Shown here one piece after another: positions 7,201-11,779 of a DNA stretch of 11,798 nt. The notes beneath the pieces are model-generated. The model searched no databases and was not told where the DNA came from. It saw only the letters and a program-made list of their open reading frames with translations. This stretch comes from Nanobdellota archaeon (GTDB taxonomy: Archaea; Nanobdellota; Nanobdellia; SCGC-AAA011-G17; ARS1403), in NCBI GenBank assembly GCA_018831025.1, contig JAHJRB010000031.1:1-11798 (forward strand), in the 5' to 3' direction. The first letter of the stretch is position 1. Each line of letters starts with the position of its first letter. The position numbers were made by a program, and so were the translations under genes.

Positions 7201-7682
7201 TTTAATTCTTCTACATTGAGTATTTTGTGTTTAAGTTCTGATAATAATTGTTTTGCTTCTACTGTTAGTTTTACGCTATTATGTTTTGTATTGTTAAATA
7301 ATGGACAGGTTCCTTTTTCTACTACTTCTTTACAATACTCTGTGAATTGATGATTTGTTAGAGTTTCAACACCTGGAATTGGGCACATGTGTTTTTTTCC
7401 AATTAAGTCTGTGATTTTTAGATCTGGGTTATGGAGTTCTTTTATTTTTTTTAAAGTTTCAATTGCTATTTTATGTTGGGTATGCCTAGATGTTAAGAAA
7501 AAAATATTTAATTTATTTTTAATTGCAAATGGTATAGTGGTGCTTAAAACTGCCGCTGTTTTTCCCAGTCCTACAGGTGCATGGGCTAGTAAATGTCTTT
7601 TTTGCTCTAAAGCAGAGTAAATATCTTTAATGAACTCATCTTGAGTTTTTCTAATTGTTTCATGGGGGAATAGGATTTCCAT
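4263..7682 (-). CDS. XPD/Rad3-type Fe-S DNA helicase interrupted by an intein, 1139 aa precursor
   Basis: This is a superfamily 2 helicase of the XPD/DinG group, which unwinds DNA 5' to 3' with ATP in repair. The helicase part, residues 1-500 plus 1030-1139 (610 aa after splicing), has normal archaeal XPD length. Visible motifs: Walker A APVGLGKTA (35-43), Fe-S cluster cysteines C100, C117, C126 and C170 (with an extra C164), DEAH box 217-220, motif III region MSGTLTP (367-373), motif V GGSFS/EGIDLPG, and motif VI QAAGRCIRS (1086-1094) with arginine fingers. Motif V is split by a 529-residue intein. The cluster ligands and the ATPase motifs are intact, so a working enzyme is expected after splicing. 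The start at 7682 has a TATA box about 26 bases upstream. An AbrB-like gene lies 46 bases upstream on the same strand. Confidence 0.93.
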   Translation of the reverse strand: MEILFPHETIRKTQDEFIKDIYSALEQKRHLLAHAPVGLGKTAAVLSTTIPFAIKNKLNIFFLTSRHTQHKIAIETLKKIKELHNPDLKITDLIGKKHMCPIPGVETLTNHQFTEYCKEVVEKGTCPLFNNTKHNSVKLTVEAKQLLSELKHKILNVEELKQHCSDFKVCPYEIALLNAKESNVIIMDYYHIFSPNISKIFLKRTEKMLEDSIIIVDEAHNLPHRILEHLSSKITSTIINRAIREAQPYPNALSYLEEIKNMLKNISTNLEEERLVKKHEFYIENVDEIVEALEPIAEDVRNNKRSSYIGSVIEFLVNWQGPDEGFTRILSKIKINDKESISLQYKCLDASIVSKDVINSAYGIICMSGTLTPLTMYSDLLGFKTPLLKAYPNPFPKKNRLNLLVPKTSTKFTKRGMGMYQDIAKEIAEIVNVIPGNIIIFFPSYKLKDSVDVFFRNLCTKTTFHEQQGISKQEKEILLENFKQEKDRGSVLLGVIGGSFSIDSNEEVFIKKNGKICIEKIGPLVDNILDENKDLNLEVPVFDSNYKIKFKKVDKVIRHITNEKLVEITLATNRKVKTTLAHSVFSLKDGKVYSKKVSELKRGEYLVIPGFIPTEKLDMKIDLLEEILKLPKEEIKNIYVTNVKYLLKRSKKLKEKDYRNYKYNNSIPILQVKNKHIWKGNIFKSNDIFLGAKFGIKFPRYLEISKKLVKLLGYYLAEGHCRSGRHSAITITFGRHEKDLIRNLKECISEIFKLKPVGKKPHDTAIQYTFGGKVLRLIFKDILKMGSNAYNKRIPGIIFQLPNDYKLEFLKGYFAGDGTASKSTEISCKTVSKKLASDLMYLFLQLGIFASINKVKSKERNINGNKIKESVAYNVYISNIDQIRKILEIIPSKHLKRVKLHIKKSLKNKRRRTLHPGVIPIKESGLLKLYKEANPAKPRSARNIFSRIKQKRIKRELCIELLNYIISNARNKYDKNLIKQINRLINSELGFAKIKEIKQTKPTGNYVYDFSIKNYENFIGGIGGICLHNSEGIDLPGDLLKSVIVVGLPLSRPNLETTELINYYDKKFSKGWDYAYIFPAMRKSIQAAGRCIRSETDKGVIVFLDERYSWNSYYKCFPLDFNIKITKLPLERIKNFFKN
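4267..4284 (+). terminator. T-rich 3' end after dUTPase
   Basis: Right after the dUTPase stop comes TTTTT, a run of A, and then TTTTTT. Archaeal transcription often ends at such U-tracts without a hairpin. It lies inside the end of the convergent helicase gene, so the base composition may partly reflect its Lys/Phe-rich C-terminus. Confidence 0.3.
4596..6182 (-). mobile_element. Intein with LAGLIDADG homing endonuclease, 529 aa, in helicase motif V
   Basis: The intein covers precursor residues S501 to N1029. Removing it restores GGSF-SEGIDLPG, the conserved helicase motif V. Block A is SIDSNEEVFI (starting with Ser, not Cys). Block B is TLAHSVF with the T579-x-x-H582 pair. Endonuclease blocks C and E are LLGYYLAEGH (711-720) and LKGYFAGDGT (810-819), the two LAGLIDADG helices with acidic E718 and D817. 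Block F is NYVYDFSIKNYENFIGG (1005-1021), and block G is GGICLHN followed by Ser+1. All splicing residues (Ser1, TxxH, penultimate His, Asn, Ser+1) are present, so protein splicing is expected. About 185 residues between blocks E and F include very basic stretches (LHIKKSLKNKRRR) that may help bind DNA. No stop or frameshift breaks the element, which suggests recent or maintained activity. Confidence 0.93.
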
Positions 7683-7703
7683 TTATAGTTTTGATTGGAT
7701 AGT

Positions 7704-7713
7704 AATTATAAAG
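7704..7713 (-). promoter_or_regulatory. TATA box of the XPD-like helicase gene
   Basis: On the minus strand CTTTATAATT is centred about 26 bases before the helicase ATG. It lies in the 46-base gap after the small AbrB-like gene, so the helicase can be transcribed separately as a leaderless mRNA, or together with the upstream gene. Confidence 0.45.
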
Positions 7714-7728
7714 ATTGTTGTGATATAG

Positions 7729-7893
7729 TTACTCAATACTTCCGTGATTTTTCTTAATTAGAGAGACCCTTACTAAATCTCCTCTATCAAAATCTCTATG
7801 CCTGTCTTTCGGGACTTTAATTACCAAATTTGGGCCCATTTTGCTGATTCTCTTTATAAATTCCTCTTGATATTGTATACTTTCTTTATCCAT
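7729..7893 (-). CDS. AbrB/SpoVT-like small DNA-binding protein, 54 aa
   Basis: This short gene encodes 54 residues whose centre, KMGPNLVIKVPKDRHRDFDR followed by GDLVRVSLIKK, follows the AbrB/MazE/SpoVT swapped-hairpin pattern: a G-x-x-L-V-I-x-V-P-K strand, a short basic helix, then a GD-hydrophobic-V strand. Such proteins are dimeric DNA binders, often antitoxins or transcription regulators; some archaeal ones are single-domain. No toxin gene is adjacent, so a toxin-antitoxin role is not supported. It has a strong TATA box about 27 bases upstream and precedes the helicase gene by 46 bases on the same strand. The N-terminal 18 residues are a charged helix outside the usual domain. The pattern match, the good promoter and the sensible protein sequence all argue that it is real. 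Confidence 0.7.
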   Translation of the reverse strand: MDKESIQYQEEFIKRISKMGPNLVIKVPKDRHRDFDRGDLVRVSLIKKNHGSIE

Positions 7894-7914
7894 AAGGTAT
7901 ACCTAATGTATATG

Positions 7915-7925
7915 TTATATATAAA
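7915..7925 (-). promoter_or_regulatory. TATA box of the AbrB-like gene
   Basis: The minus-strand element TTTATATATAA is centred about 27 bases before the ATG at 7893. It is one of the best TATA matches in the window and predicts a leaderless mRNA. Confidence 0.55.
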
Positions 7926-7948
7926 TCTTTCTATTTTTTGCTAAAATA

Positions 7949-8401
7949 TCACTTTTTTATGGCAAAAAACCAGCTTTTTTCATTATCGTATCTTGGGCTG
8001 CTTCTCCATATCTTCTTAAAATAAGACAAAGAATACCTATGGTCTTTACCGAAAAGGGGATCCCAAAAATAAATGTAGTTTTTATCTATTCTTTTTAAAA
8101 CAGAATAATGGTCTATTTTTCCAGGGGGATAAAGGTAACAGACTATTATTACATATCCTCTCTTTTTATACCCCTTTAAATCATCAATATCTGCATCTCT
8201 TTTTACTGTATAATCTAGCTTGTGTTTTTCTGCGAATTCTGGGAAATGCTTGTGCCAAGTTCCTCTTATCTTGTTTGTTTTTAGTGCTTTAGCTATTTCT
8301 TTTTCTGGCTTTTTTATACCACATACTTCTAGAGCCATTCTCATTGATGCAGCCCCACAAGTATATGCGGTTTTTTGTTTATGGAAAGGGAAAGGAATCA
8401 T
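7949..8401 (-). CDS. C39-like cysteine peptidase domain protein, 150 aa
   Basis: This is a single papain-like domain of the peptidase C39/C39-like type. The order of active-site residues fits: Q9 as oxyanion-hole residue, catalytic Cys in YTCGAASM (C15), His in IDHYSVL (H98), and Asp in FWDP (D114). In this family the domain cuts after double-glycine leaders of bacteriocin-type peptides or has other protease or transpeptidase roles. Here it stands alone, without the ABC transporter seen in bacteriocin exporters. There is no signal peptide or membrane segment, so the protein is probably cytosolic. It has its own TATA box and no evident operon partner. The substrate cannot be inferred; no gene for a small double-glycine peptide is seen nearby. 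Confidence 0.83.
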   Translation of the reverse strand: MIPFPFHKQKTAYTCGAASMRMALEVCGIKKPEKEIAKALKTNKIRGTWHKHFPEFAEKHKLDYTVKRDADIDDLKGYKKRGYVIIVCYLYPPGKIDHYSVLKRIDKNYIYFWDPLFGKDHRYSLSYFKKIWRSSPRYDNEKSWFFAIKK

Positions 8402-8422
8402 ATTTTCTTTTAATATTCTTTA

Positions 8423-8434
8423 TATATATAAATT
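8423..8434 (-). promoter_or_regulatory. TATA box of the C39-like peptidase gene
   Basis: TTTATATATATA on the minus strand is centred about 27 bases before the ATG at 8401, in the 133-base divergent region. The rest of that region holds only the opposite promoter at about 8505. Confidence 0.55.
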
Positions 8435-8504
8435 TGTCTAACGTAATTATAAAACTATTGTAAGAAAGAGTATTTAGCAATAGAACATTTTTACCTCAAT
8501 AATT

Positions 8505-8513
8505 CTTATAAAT
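8505..8513 (+). promoter_or_regulatory. TATA box of the small coiled-coil gene
   Basis: CTTATAAAT is centred about 26 bases before the ATG at 8535, with no ribosome-binding site between, as for other leaderless genes here. Confidence 0.5.
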
Positions 8514-8534
8514 AAACTTATTTTATAATCCTCT

Positions 8535-8804
8535 ATGGGATTTAAAAATTTAAGAGAATTAGATTTTGCACTGAAAAATGCTTTCTTTAAAATTAGGAAT
8601 GATATTAAAAGAATAGAAGAAATTAATAAAGAGACAAGAAAGGATATAAGTGTTGTTAGGGAAAGTTTGATTGAGTTTAATTCTCTTAAGAAAAAAATAG
8701 AGGGCTTAGAAAGAAAAATAGATGATAAGAACTCTGTGGATCTAGGGGATGATTTAGAGAAAAAAAGAGGTTTTTCTAAGTTCTTTTTCTGGAGAAAGGA
8801 TTAA
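8535..8804 (+). CDS. Small coiled-coil protein, 89 aa
   Basis: I do not recognise a family. The protein is highly charged (mostly Lys, Glu, Asp and Arg) and helical, with leucine/isoleucine heptads over residues about 10-65, so a coiled coil is likely. A short linker (DKNSVDLGDDLEKK) leads to a basic and aromatic end, GFSKFFFWRKD, that could lie on a membrane or bind a partner. There is no signal peptide or metal motif. Its own TATA box and the lack of a same-strand neighbour suggest a single-gene transcript. The last 29 bases overlap the end of the converging PHP gene, so the two mRNAs could pair at their 3' ends. Confidence 0.72.
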   Translation: MGFKNLRELDFALKNAFFKIRNDIKRIEEINKETRKDISVVRESLIEFNSLKKKIEGLERKIDDKNSVDLGDDLEKKRGFSKFFFWRKD

Positions 8805-9441
8805 GAATTTTTATTGTACTCCATATAAACTCTCTTAATGATAATGGATTAGTTATTATCTTTATTTTATTATTTTTAATTGCTTTAAAAATACTATTTA
8901 TGTTTTTTTCTGCATCTATTAAAGTGTAGGTTTTTTCTATTTTTTTAATATTATGTAAATCTGATGTTCCTATTAATGGTTTGTTGTATATTTTTGCTAT
9001 TTTAACTGCTTTTTTATTGAAATAATTAAAAAAACTAAGATAAAAAAATGAATATTCTACTGCATGAAAATGTTCTATATTTTTTACGAATTTGCTATTT
9101 AAAGAATGATGCCTTGGATAAAATGGGTGGGGAGCAATAATTAATGCTTTGTCTTTTATTTTTTCTAAGTCTTTTAACTTTTCTAATCTTGGTAATTTTT
9201 CCAAACCTAGTATTAAAACATGTTTTTTTTCTATATTTTTTTCTATGCCTGGAATGAGTAAAATTCCTTTGCTTTTTGCATAATCTTTTAGCTCTTTGTT
9301 GAAAAATAATATATCATGGAAAGTAAATGCTATTACATCAAAATTAAGATAAGAAGCTCTGTCAATTACTTCTTTTGCAGAATACTTTAACCTATCTTGA
9401 GGATCTTCTTTAGTATGGATATGTAATTGAGATTTAAGCAT
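8776..9441 (-). CDS. PHP-domain metal-dependent phosphoesterase, 221 aa
   Basis: The sequence carries the PHP motifs in order: HIHT at residues 7-10 (H7 and H9 as metal ligands), TFHD (H42), PGIE (E67), APHP (H105), HAVE near 126-129, and SDLH (D161 and H163). PHP domains bind two or three metal ions and hydrolyse phosphate esters, for example histidinol phosphate, nucleoside 3',5'-bisphosphate, or DNA ends. The substrate is not readable here. The protein is close to a stand-alone PHP domain, with a C-terminal hydrophobic/basic helix (REFIWSTIKILNPFSRKR) after it. The phrase APHPFYPRHHSL and the SDLHN ending are typical of archaeal PHP phosphoesterases. It is divergent from the 282-aa gene and convergent with the coiled-coil gene. 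Confidence 0.88.
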   Translation of the reverse strand: MLKSQLHIHTKEDPQDRLKYSAKEVIDRASYLNFDVIAFTFHDILFFNKELKDYAKSKGILLIPGIEKNIEKKHVLILGLEKLPRLEKLKDLEKIKDKALIIAPHPFYPRHHSLNSKFVKNIEHFHAVEYSFFYLSFFNYFNKKAVKIAKIYNKPLIGTSDLHNIKKIEKTYTLIDAEKNINSIFKAIKNNKIKIITNPLSLREFIWSTIKILNPFSRKRT

Positions 9442-9465
9442 TGTGATTATTGGATGGAAAATAAT

Positions 9466-9477
9466 CTTTTATAAAAG
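9466..9477 (-). promoter_or_regulatory. Palindromic TATA box of the PHP gene
   Basis: CTTTTATAAAAG is a perfect 12-base palindrome centred about 30 bases before the PHP start at 9441. Its symmetry means it reads as a TATA box on both strands. The plus-strand gene, however, has its own box nearer, at 9523. Confidence 0.5.
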
Positions 9478-9522
9478 TATGCCTTATATGTTACTACTTA
9501 GATAGAGTGATATATAGAAAGG

Positions 9523-9531
9523 TTTATAAAT
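9523..9531 (+). promoter_or_regulatory. TATA box of the 282-aa orphan gene
   Basis: TTTATAAAT is centred about 28 bases before the ATG at 9555, so the mRNA is probably leaderless or nearly so. Confidence 0.55.
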
Positions 9532-9554
9532 GGTAAAGAGGGTTTTTATATAAC

Positions 9555-10403
9555 ATGACAACATATAATGAGTTAGGAAATGGAAATACTGATGAACCGG
9601 AAGAAGACTTATCTAATCTTTTTGATGAAGAGGCTGAAGAGATGAGTAAAGCTATGGATGAACAACTTAGTGAACCAGATACTATAACTGAGAAGGATGT
9701 TGATATTCTAGCACAAGCAGTCGGAACTGATACTAGACAATCAAGATATGCTCCAAGATCTGGAAATATGATAAATAAAATTATGAGTGCAAGAGCGGGA
9801 GGAACTATTCCTCAAGCTGAAATTGATGCGGTATTAGAAGAGGCAAAAACTGGGTCTAGGTCTGATAATAGCAATAATGAGGATGGAAATGCTCCAGATG
9901 AGACAGTAGTATATGGTTTCCTTCCAAAGTCTAAAGTGTTAAGAACAACTCCAGAAACATTATTTGTTTTTGATGGAGAACCCATAACAAATTTAGGAAT
10001 TGGACTTTATGAATTATATCAGAGAATTTTAGGAATAGAAGATCTTTCAAATCAATCAAGAAGAAATGGAAATTTGTTTGTTACTCCTCATGTAAAAGAA
10101 AATGGTAGAACTGTAAATGGTATTTATTTATTGGCGGTAAGCCCTAAACGTGTTATAACTGCTTCTGAAACAGGGGAGACAGATTATAGAACACTTGGAG
10201 ATAGATTAGAAAAAGTTTTAGAAGGATATAGAGCTTTAAGAGGCAGTCCTGCGTCTGAAATTGTTGTAAGAGATAGAAATGGAAGAACAGCAAATGGGAA
10301 AAAAGGACTTAATGTTATAACTCATGAATCTTTAGCTGATTATGTAGAAAGTGCAATGTATCATTCTTTAGGATCAGAGAGAGTTATTACTTTTGGTATC
10401 TAA
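9555..10403 (+). CDS. Hypothetical protein with acidic N-terminus, 282 aa
   Basis: I do not recognise a family. Residues 1-110 are hydrophilic, strongly acidic at first (EPEEDLSNLFDEEAEEMS) and then Asn/Ser/Gly-rich, probably disordered. From about residue 112 (ETVVYGFLPKSKVLR) to the end the sequence looks like a folded alpha/beta domain, with strands such as LFVTPHV and NGIYLLAVSPKRVITAS and a helix LGDRLEKVLEGYRALRG. There are no cysteines, no signal peptide and no membrane segment. It has a clear TATA box and no same-strand partner. The composition (many Asn, Thr, Arg, Gly) differs from the Lys/Ile-rich neighbours and resembles the 157-aa gene at 78 and the 102-aa gene at 11315. That is only a compositional likeness; I see no alignable motif. 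Confidence 0.8.
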   Translation: MTTYNELGNGNTDEPEEDLSNLFDEEAEEMSKAMDEQLSEPDTITEKDVDILAQAVGTDTRQSRYAPRSGNMINKIMSARAGGTIPQAEIDAVLEEAKTGSRSDNSNNEDGNAPDETVVYGFLPKSKVLRTTPETLFVFDGEPITNLGIGLYELYQRILGIEDLSNQSRRNGNLFVTPHVKENGRTVNGIYLLAVSPKRVITASETGETDYRTLGDRLEKVLEGYRALRGSPASEIVVRDRNGRTANGKKGLNVITHESLADYVESAMYHSLGSERVITFGI

Positions 10404-10404
10404 T

Positions 10405-10509
10405 TTATTGTCCTTTAAACTTTCTTAAAAATATTAAGGTTACAACACTCACTATAAATATCCAGAAACTAAATCTGCTTATTGTGGATAAAATCTTAAA
10501 TTTTTTCAT
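10405..10509 (-). CDS. Tiny single-pass membrane protein, 34 aa
   Basis: This 34-codon gene starts at an ATG that overlaps the TGA stop of the preceding 62-codon gene in the classic ATGA arrangement, which supports translational coupling. The product has a basic N-terminus (MKKFK), one hydrophobic segment (residues about 12-28, containing WIFIVSVVTLIF) and a basic end (RKFKGQ). No family is recognised. It lies last in a minus-strand set after the RlmE-like and 62-aa genes, two bases short of the converging 282-aa gene. The overlap and the clean membrane pattern make it likely real; a chance frame is still possible at this length. Confidence 0.55.
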   Translation of the reverse strand: MKKFKILSTISRFSFWIFIVSVVTLIFLRKFKGQ

Positions 10510-10694
10510 TGGTTAATCTCTTTTAAAAGCCAGGTTACTCCGATGATTATTAATAACCACGGCCATACTGTTATGTTTTCTGGTATTATTCCATATTGTT
10601 TAAATAAAAAATAAAATCCTATAAATGTAAGTATTAAAGGCAGTAAATATCTTGAATGAAATTCCCATTTTACTATATTCTTTTTTATTGGCAT
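10506..10694 (-). CDS. Small two-pass membrane protein, 62 aa (DUF5668/LiaF-N-like)
   Basis: The protein has two hydrophobic helices, residues about 16-33 (LLPLILTFIGFYFLF) and 43-58 (VWPWLLIIIGVTWLL), joined by a short loop (KQYGIIPENI). The repeat of LLP-x-hydrophobic...G and WPWLLI-x-IG resembles the small LiaI/LiaF-type membrane unit (DUF5668), which often occurs in bacteria and archaea as part of cell-envelope proteins. A basic start (MPIKKNIVKWEF) suggests the N-terminus faces the cytosol. It begins 18 bases after the RlmE-like gene on the same strand and overlaps the next 34-codon gene by four bases, so all three are probably one transcript. Its cellular role is unknown. Confidence 0.75.
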   Translation of the reverse strand: MPIKKNIVKWEFHSRYLLPLILTFIGFYFLFKQYGIIPENITVWPWLLIIIGVTWLLKEINQ

Positions 10695-10712
10695 AAGAAA
10701 GTCTATTAATAA

Positions 10713-11279
10713 TTAGTTGTTTATAAAGTTTTTTGCTACGATATAAATTTCTTTAGAACTTTTTCTAGTTGATTTTGGTTTATAGCTCTTGCAGAATTTA
10801 AAATTTTTTCTGATTTCATTAAATAATTCTTCAAATCCAGGACCTTGGAAGACTTTAACTAAAAAATTTCCATTTGGTTTCAAAACTTTTTTTGCTATAT
10901 TAAATGCTTTATCACTAAGTTCAATACTTTTTTCTGAATCTAATTGTTTATTGCCGGAAGTTGAAGGAGCCAAGTCACTTAAAACTACATCAAATTCTTT
11001 TAGATTTTTTATATCTAATTTAGAAATATCTTCTTTTAGAAAAACAAAATTAGGATTTTTAATTTTAGCTTCTGTGATATCTATGCCTATAATTTCTTTT
11101 ACTTTTAATTTAAGGCATGCTTGAACCCAAGAACCTGGACTTGTTCCTAGATCTAACACTCTAGAATTTGGAGTTATTAAATTATATTTTTTATTAATCT
11201 CTAATAATTTGTAAATACTTCTTGCTAAATAACCTTGAGTTTTTGCTTTTTTAAAATAATAGTCTTTTCTGTTTTGCAT
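10713..11279 (-). CDS. rlmE: RlmE/FtsJ-type ribose 2'-O-methyltransferase, 188 aa
   Basis: This SAM-dependent enzyme methylates a ribose 2'-hydroxyl, in the family normally at the 23S rRNA A-loop uridine (U2552 in E. coli); related Trm7 enzymes act on tRNA. The start RKDYYFKKAKTQGYLARSIY is the family hallmark. The catalytic tetrad is K24, D102 (LSDLAP), K142 (LVKVF) and E177 (SKEIYIV). The SAM loop is DLGTSPGSW (43-51), and the acidic ribose-binding residue is D67 in IGIDI. Length is near that of minimal bacterial RlmE, and no C-terminal TRAM domain is present, unlike many euryarchaeal homologues. The upstream promoter is weak or unclear: only T-rich sequence about 25 bases before the ATG. 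Two small membrane protein genes follow. Confidence 0.93.
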   Translation of the reverse strand: MQNRKDYYFKKAKTQGYLARSIYKLLEINKKYNLITPNSRVLDLGTSPGSWVQACLKLKVKEIIGIDITEAKIKNPNFVFLKEDISKLDIKNLKEFDVVLSDLAPSTSGNKQLDSEKSIELSDKAFNIAKKVLKPNGNFLVKVFQGPGFEELFNEIRKNFKFCKSYKPKSTRKSSKEIYIVAKNFINN

Positions 11280-11302
11280 TAGAATTTTAAGTATTTATTA
11301 GA

Positions 11303-11311
11303 ATAAAAAAG
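11303..11311 (-). terminator. U-tract after the 102-aa gene
   Basis: On the minus strand the stop codon is followed within four bases by TTTTTT. A U-tract without hairpin is a typical archaeal terminator. It also lies about 25 bases before the RlmE-like start, where a promoter would be expected. Confidence 0.3.
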
Positions 11312-11314
11312 TTG

Positions 11315-11623
11315 TTAATTTACTCTTGCTTCAATAGAGGTTAAAGCATTTCTCATTAAAACAGATTTATCATAACTTTTTGCAGTATCTCCCCTTTCTA
11401 AGGTTCTTTCTAAATCTTCTATGTCTCCTCTGCTGCAAGGACCACTATAGTCAATAGGGACAGTTTCTTTTAATCTTCTCAGAGAAGATATAGCTTGAGA
11501 AAGATCTGGAATAGTTATTAATGGAATTATTGAGTTTAGATATCCTTGAGCAGCTCTAATAAATCCCATATAGTTTTTACATTCTAAAGAATTTTTTTCC
11601 TGGGCTTCAACAGCAGATACCAT
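11315..11623 (-). CDS. Hypothetical protein, 102 aa
   Basis: No family is recognised. The product is predicted to be helical and soluble, with two cysteines (C15 and C63), no signal peptide and no membrane segment. A weakly hydrophobic stretch, YLNSIIPLITIPDL, sits in the middle. Leucine/arginine helices (LSQAISSLRRLKE and IEDLERTLERGD) suggest a helical bundle. The start at 11623 is favoured by a TATA box about 25 bases upstream and no ribosome-binding site. A U-tract follows the stop, so it may be a single-gene transcript. Its Arg/Ser/Thr-rich composition is more like the orphan genes at 78 and 9555 than its Lys/Ile-rich neighbours. Confidence 0.7.
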   Translation of the reverse strand: MVSAVEAQEKNSLECKNYMGFIRAAQGYLNSIIPLITIPDLSQAISSLRRLKETVPIDYSGPCSRGDIEDLERTLERGDTAKSYDKSVLMRNALTSIEARVN

Positions 11624-11642
11624 AAGTAATTATAGAATTATA

Positions 11643-11654
11643 GCTTTTTATAGC
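11643..11654 (-). promoter_or_regulatory. TATA box of the 102-aa gene
   Basis: GCTATAAAAAGC on the minus strand is centred about 25 bases before the ATG at 11623, which fits leaderless transcription. Confidence 0.5.
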
Positions 11655-11692
11655 TTTCTAAAGAAAATTTTATATTCTTTAAAATATATATT

Positions 11693-11739
11693 CAACTCAT
11701 CCGACACATCCGACAGACCCGCGCTGGACTTATAAGCCA
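11693..11739. other. GC-rich island with tandem 9-base repeat, possible small RNA or operator
   Basis: In A+T-rich surroundings this stretch holds CATCCGACA twice in tandem (11698-11706 and 11707-11715), then GACCCGCGC, then a near-palindrome TGG-A-CTTATAAG-CCA (11725-11739). No start codon opens a reading frame through it: on the plus strand the frame CAA-CTC-ATC-CGA is blocked upstream by TAG at 11651. A TATA-like AAATTTATAAGT (minus strand, about 11768-11779) would start a minus-strand RNA at about 11745, just before the island. It does not fold into a tRNA by eye and shows no clear box C/D pair. A small RNA, a regulator site for the gene beyond the window, or a remnant of a larger element are all possible. 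Confidence 0.35.
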
Positions 11740-11759
11740 TTAATTCTTTTTTATTAATG
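11738..11759 (+). terminator. Inverted repeat with T-rich loop
   Basis: CATTAAT at 11738-11744 and ATTAATG at 11753-11759 are perfect inverted repeats around an eight-base T-rich loop (TCTTTTTT). It could be a weak hairpin or U-tract terminator for a plus-strand RNA through the GC-rich island. The stem is A+T-only apart from one pair, so it would be unstable. Confidence 0.25.
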
Positions 11760-11767
11760 AAATGATA

Positions 11768-11779
11768 ACTTATAAATTT
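11768..11779 (+). promoter_or_regulatory. TATA-like box, likely promoter of a gene beyond the window
   Basis: ACTTATAAATTT at the right end resembles the other plus-strand boxes here (compare CTTATAAAT at 8505). Transcription would start near or just past the last base, so a plus-strand gene probably begins outside the window. The element also reads as a TATA box on the minus strand. Confidence 0.35.

Noticed and set aside
4837..7620. Several plus-strand frames of 73-77 codons opposite the helicase and intein
   Set aside because: All are embedded in a coding region with clear motifs; no TATA box or family resemblance.
4263..7682. Fusion protein or frameshift as explanation for the long helicase gene
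   Set aside because: The extra 529 residues carry all intein blocks and sit precisely inside motif V, so an intein explains the length.
7729..8401. Toxin-antitoxin pair of the AbrB-like protein with the C39-like protein
   Set aside because: The two genes have separate TATA boxes, the peptidase gene lies upstream with a 55-base gap, and C39-like domains are not known to me as AbrB-linked toxins.
11693..11760. tRNA or split-tRNA gene in the GC-rich island
   Set aside because: GCGCTGGACTTATAAGCCA recalls a D-arm/anticodon stretch, but the anticodon stem has two mismatches and there is no T-arm or acceptor pairing.
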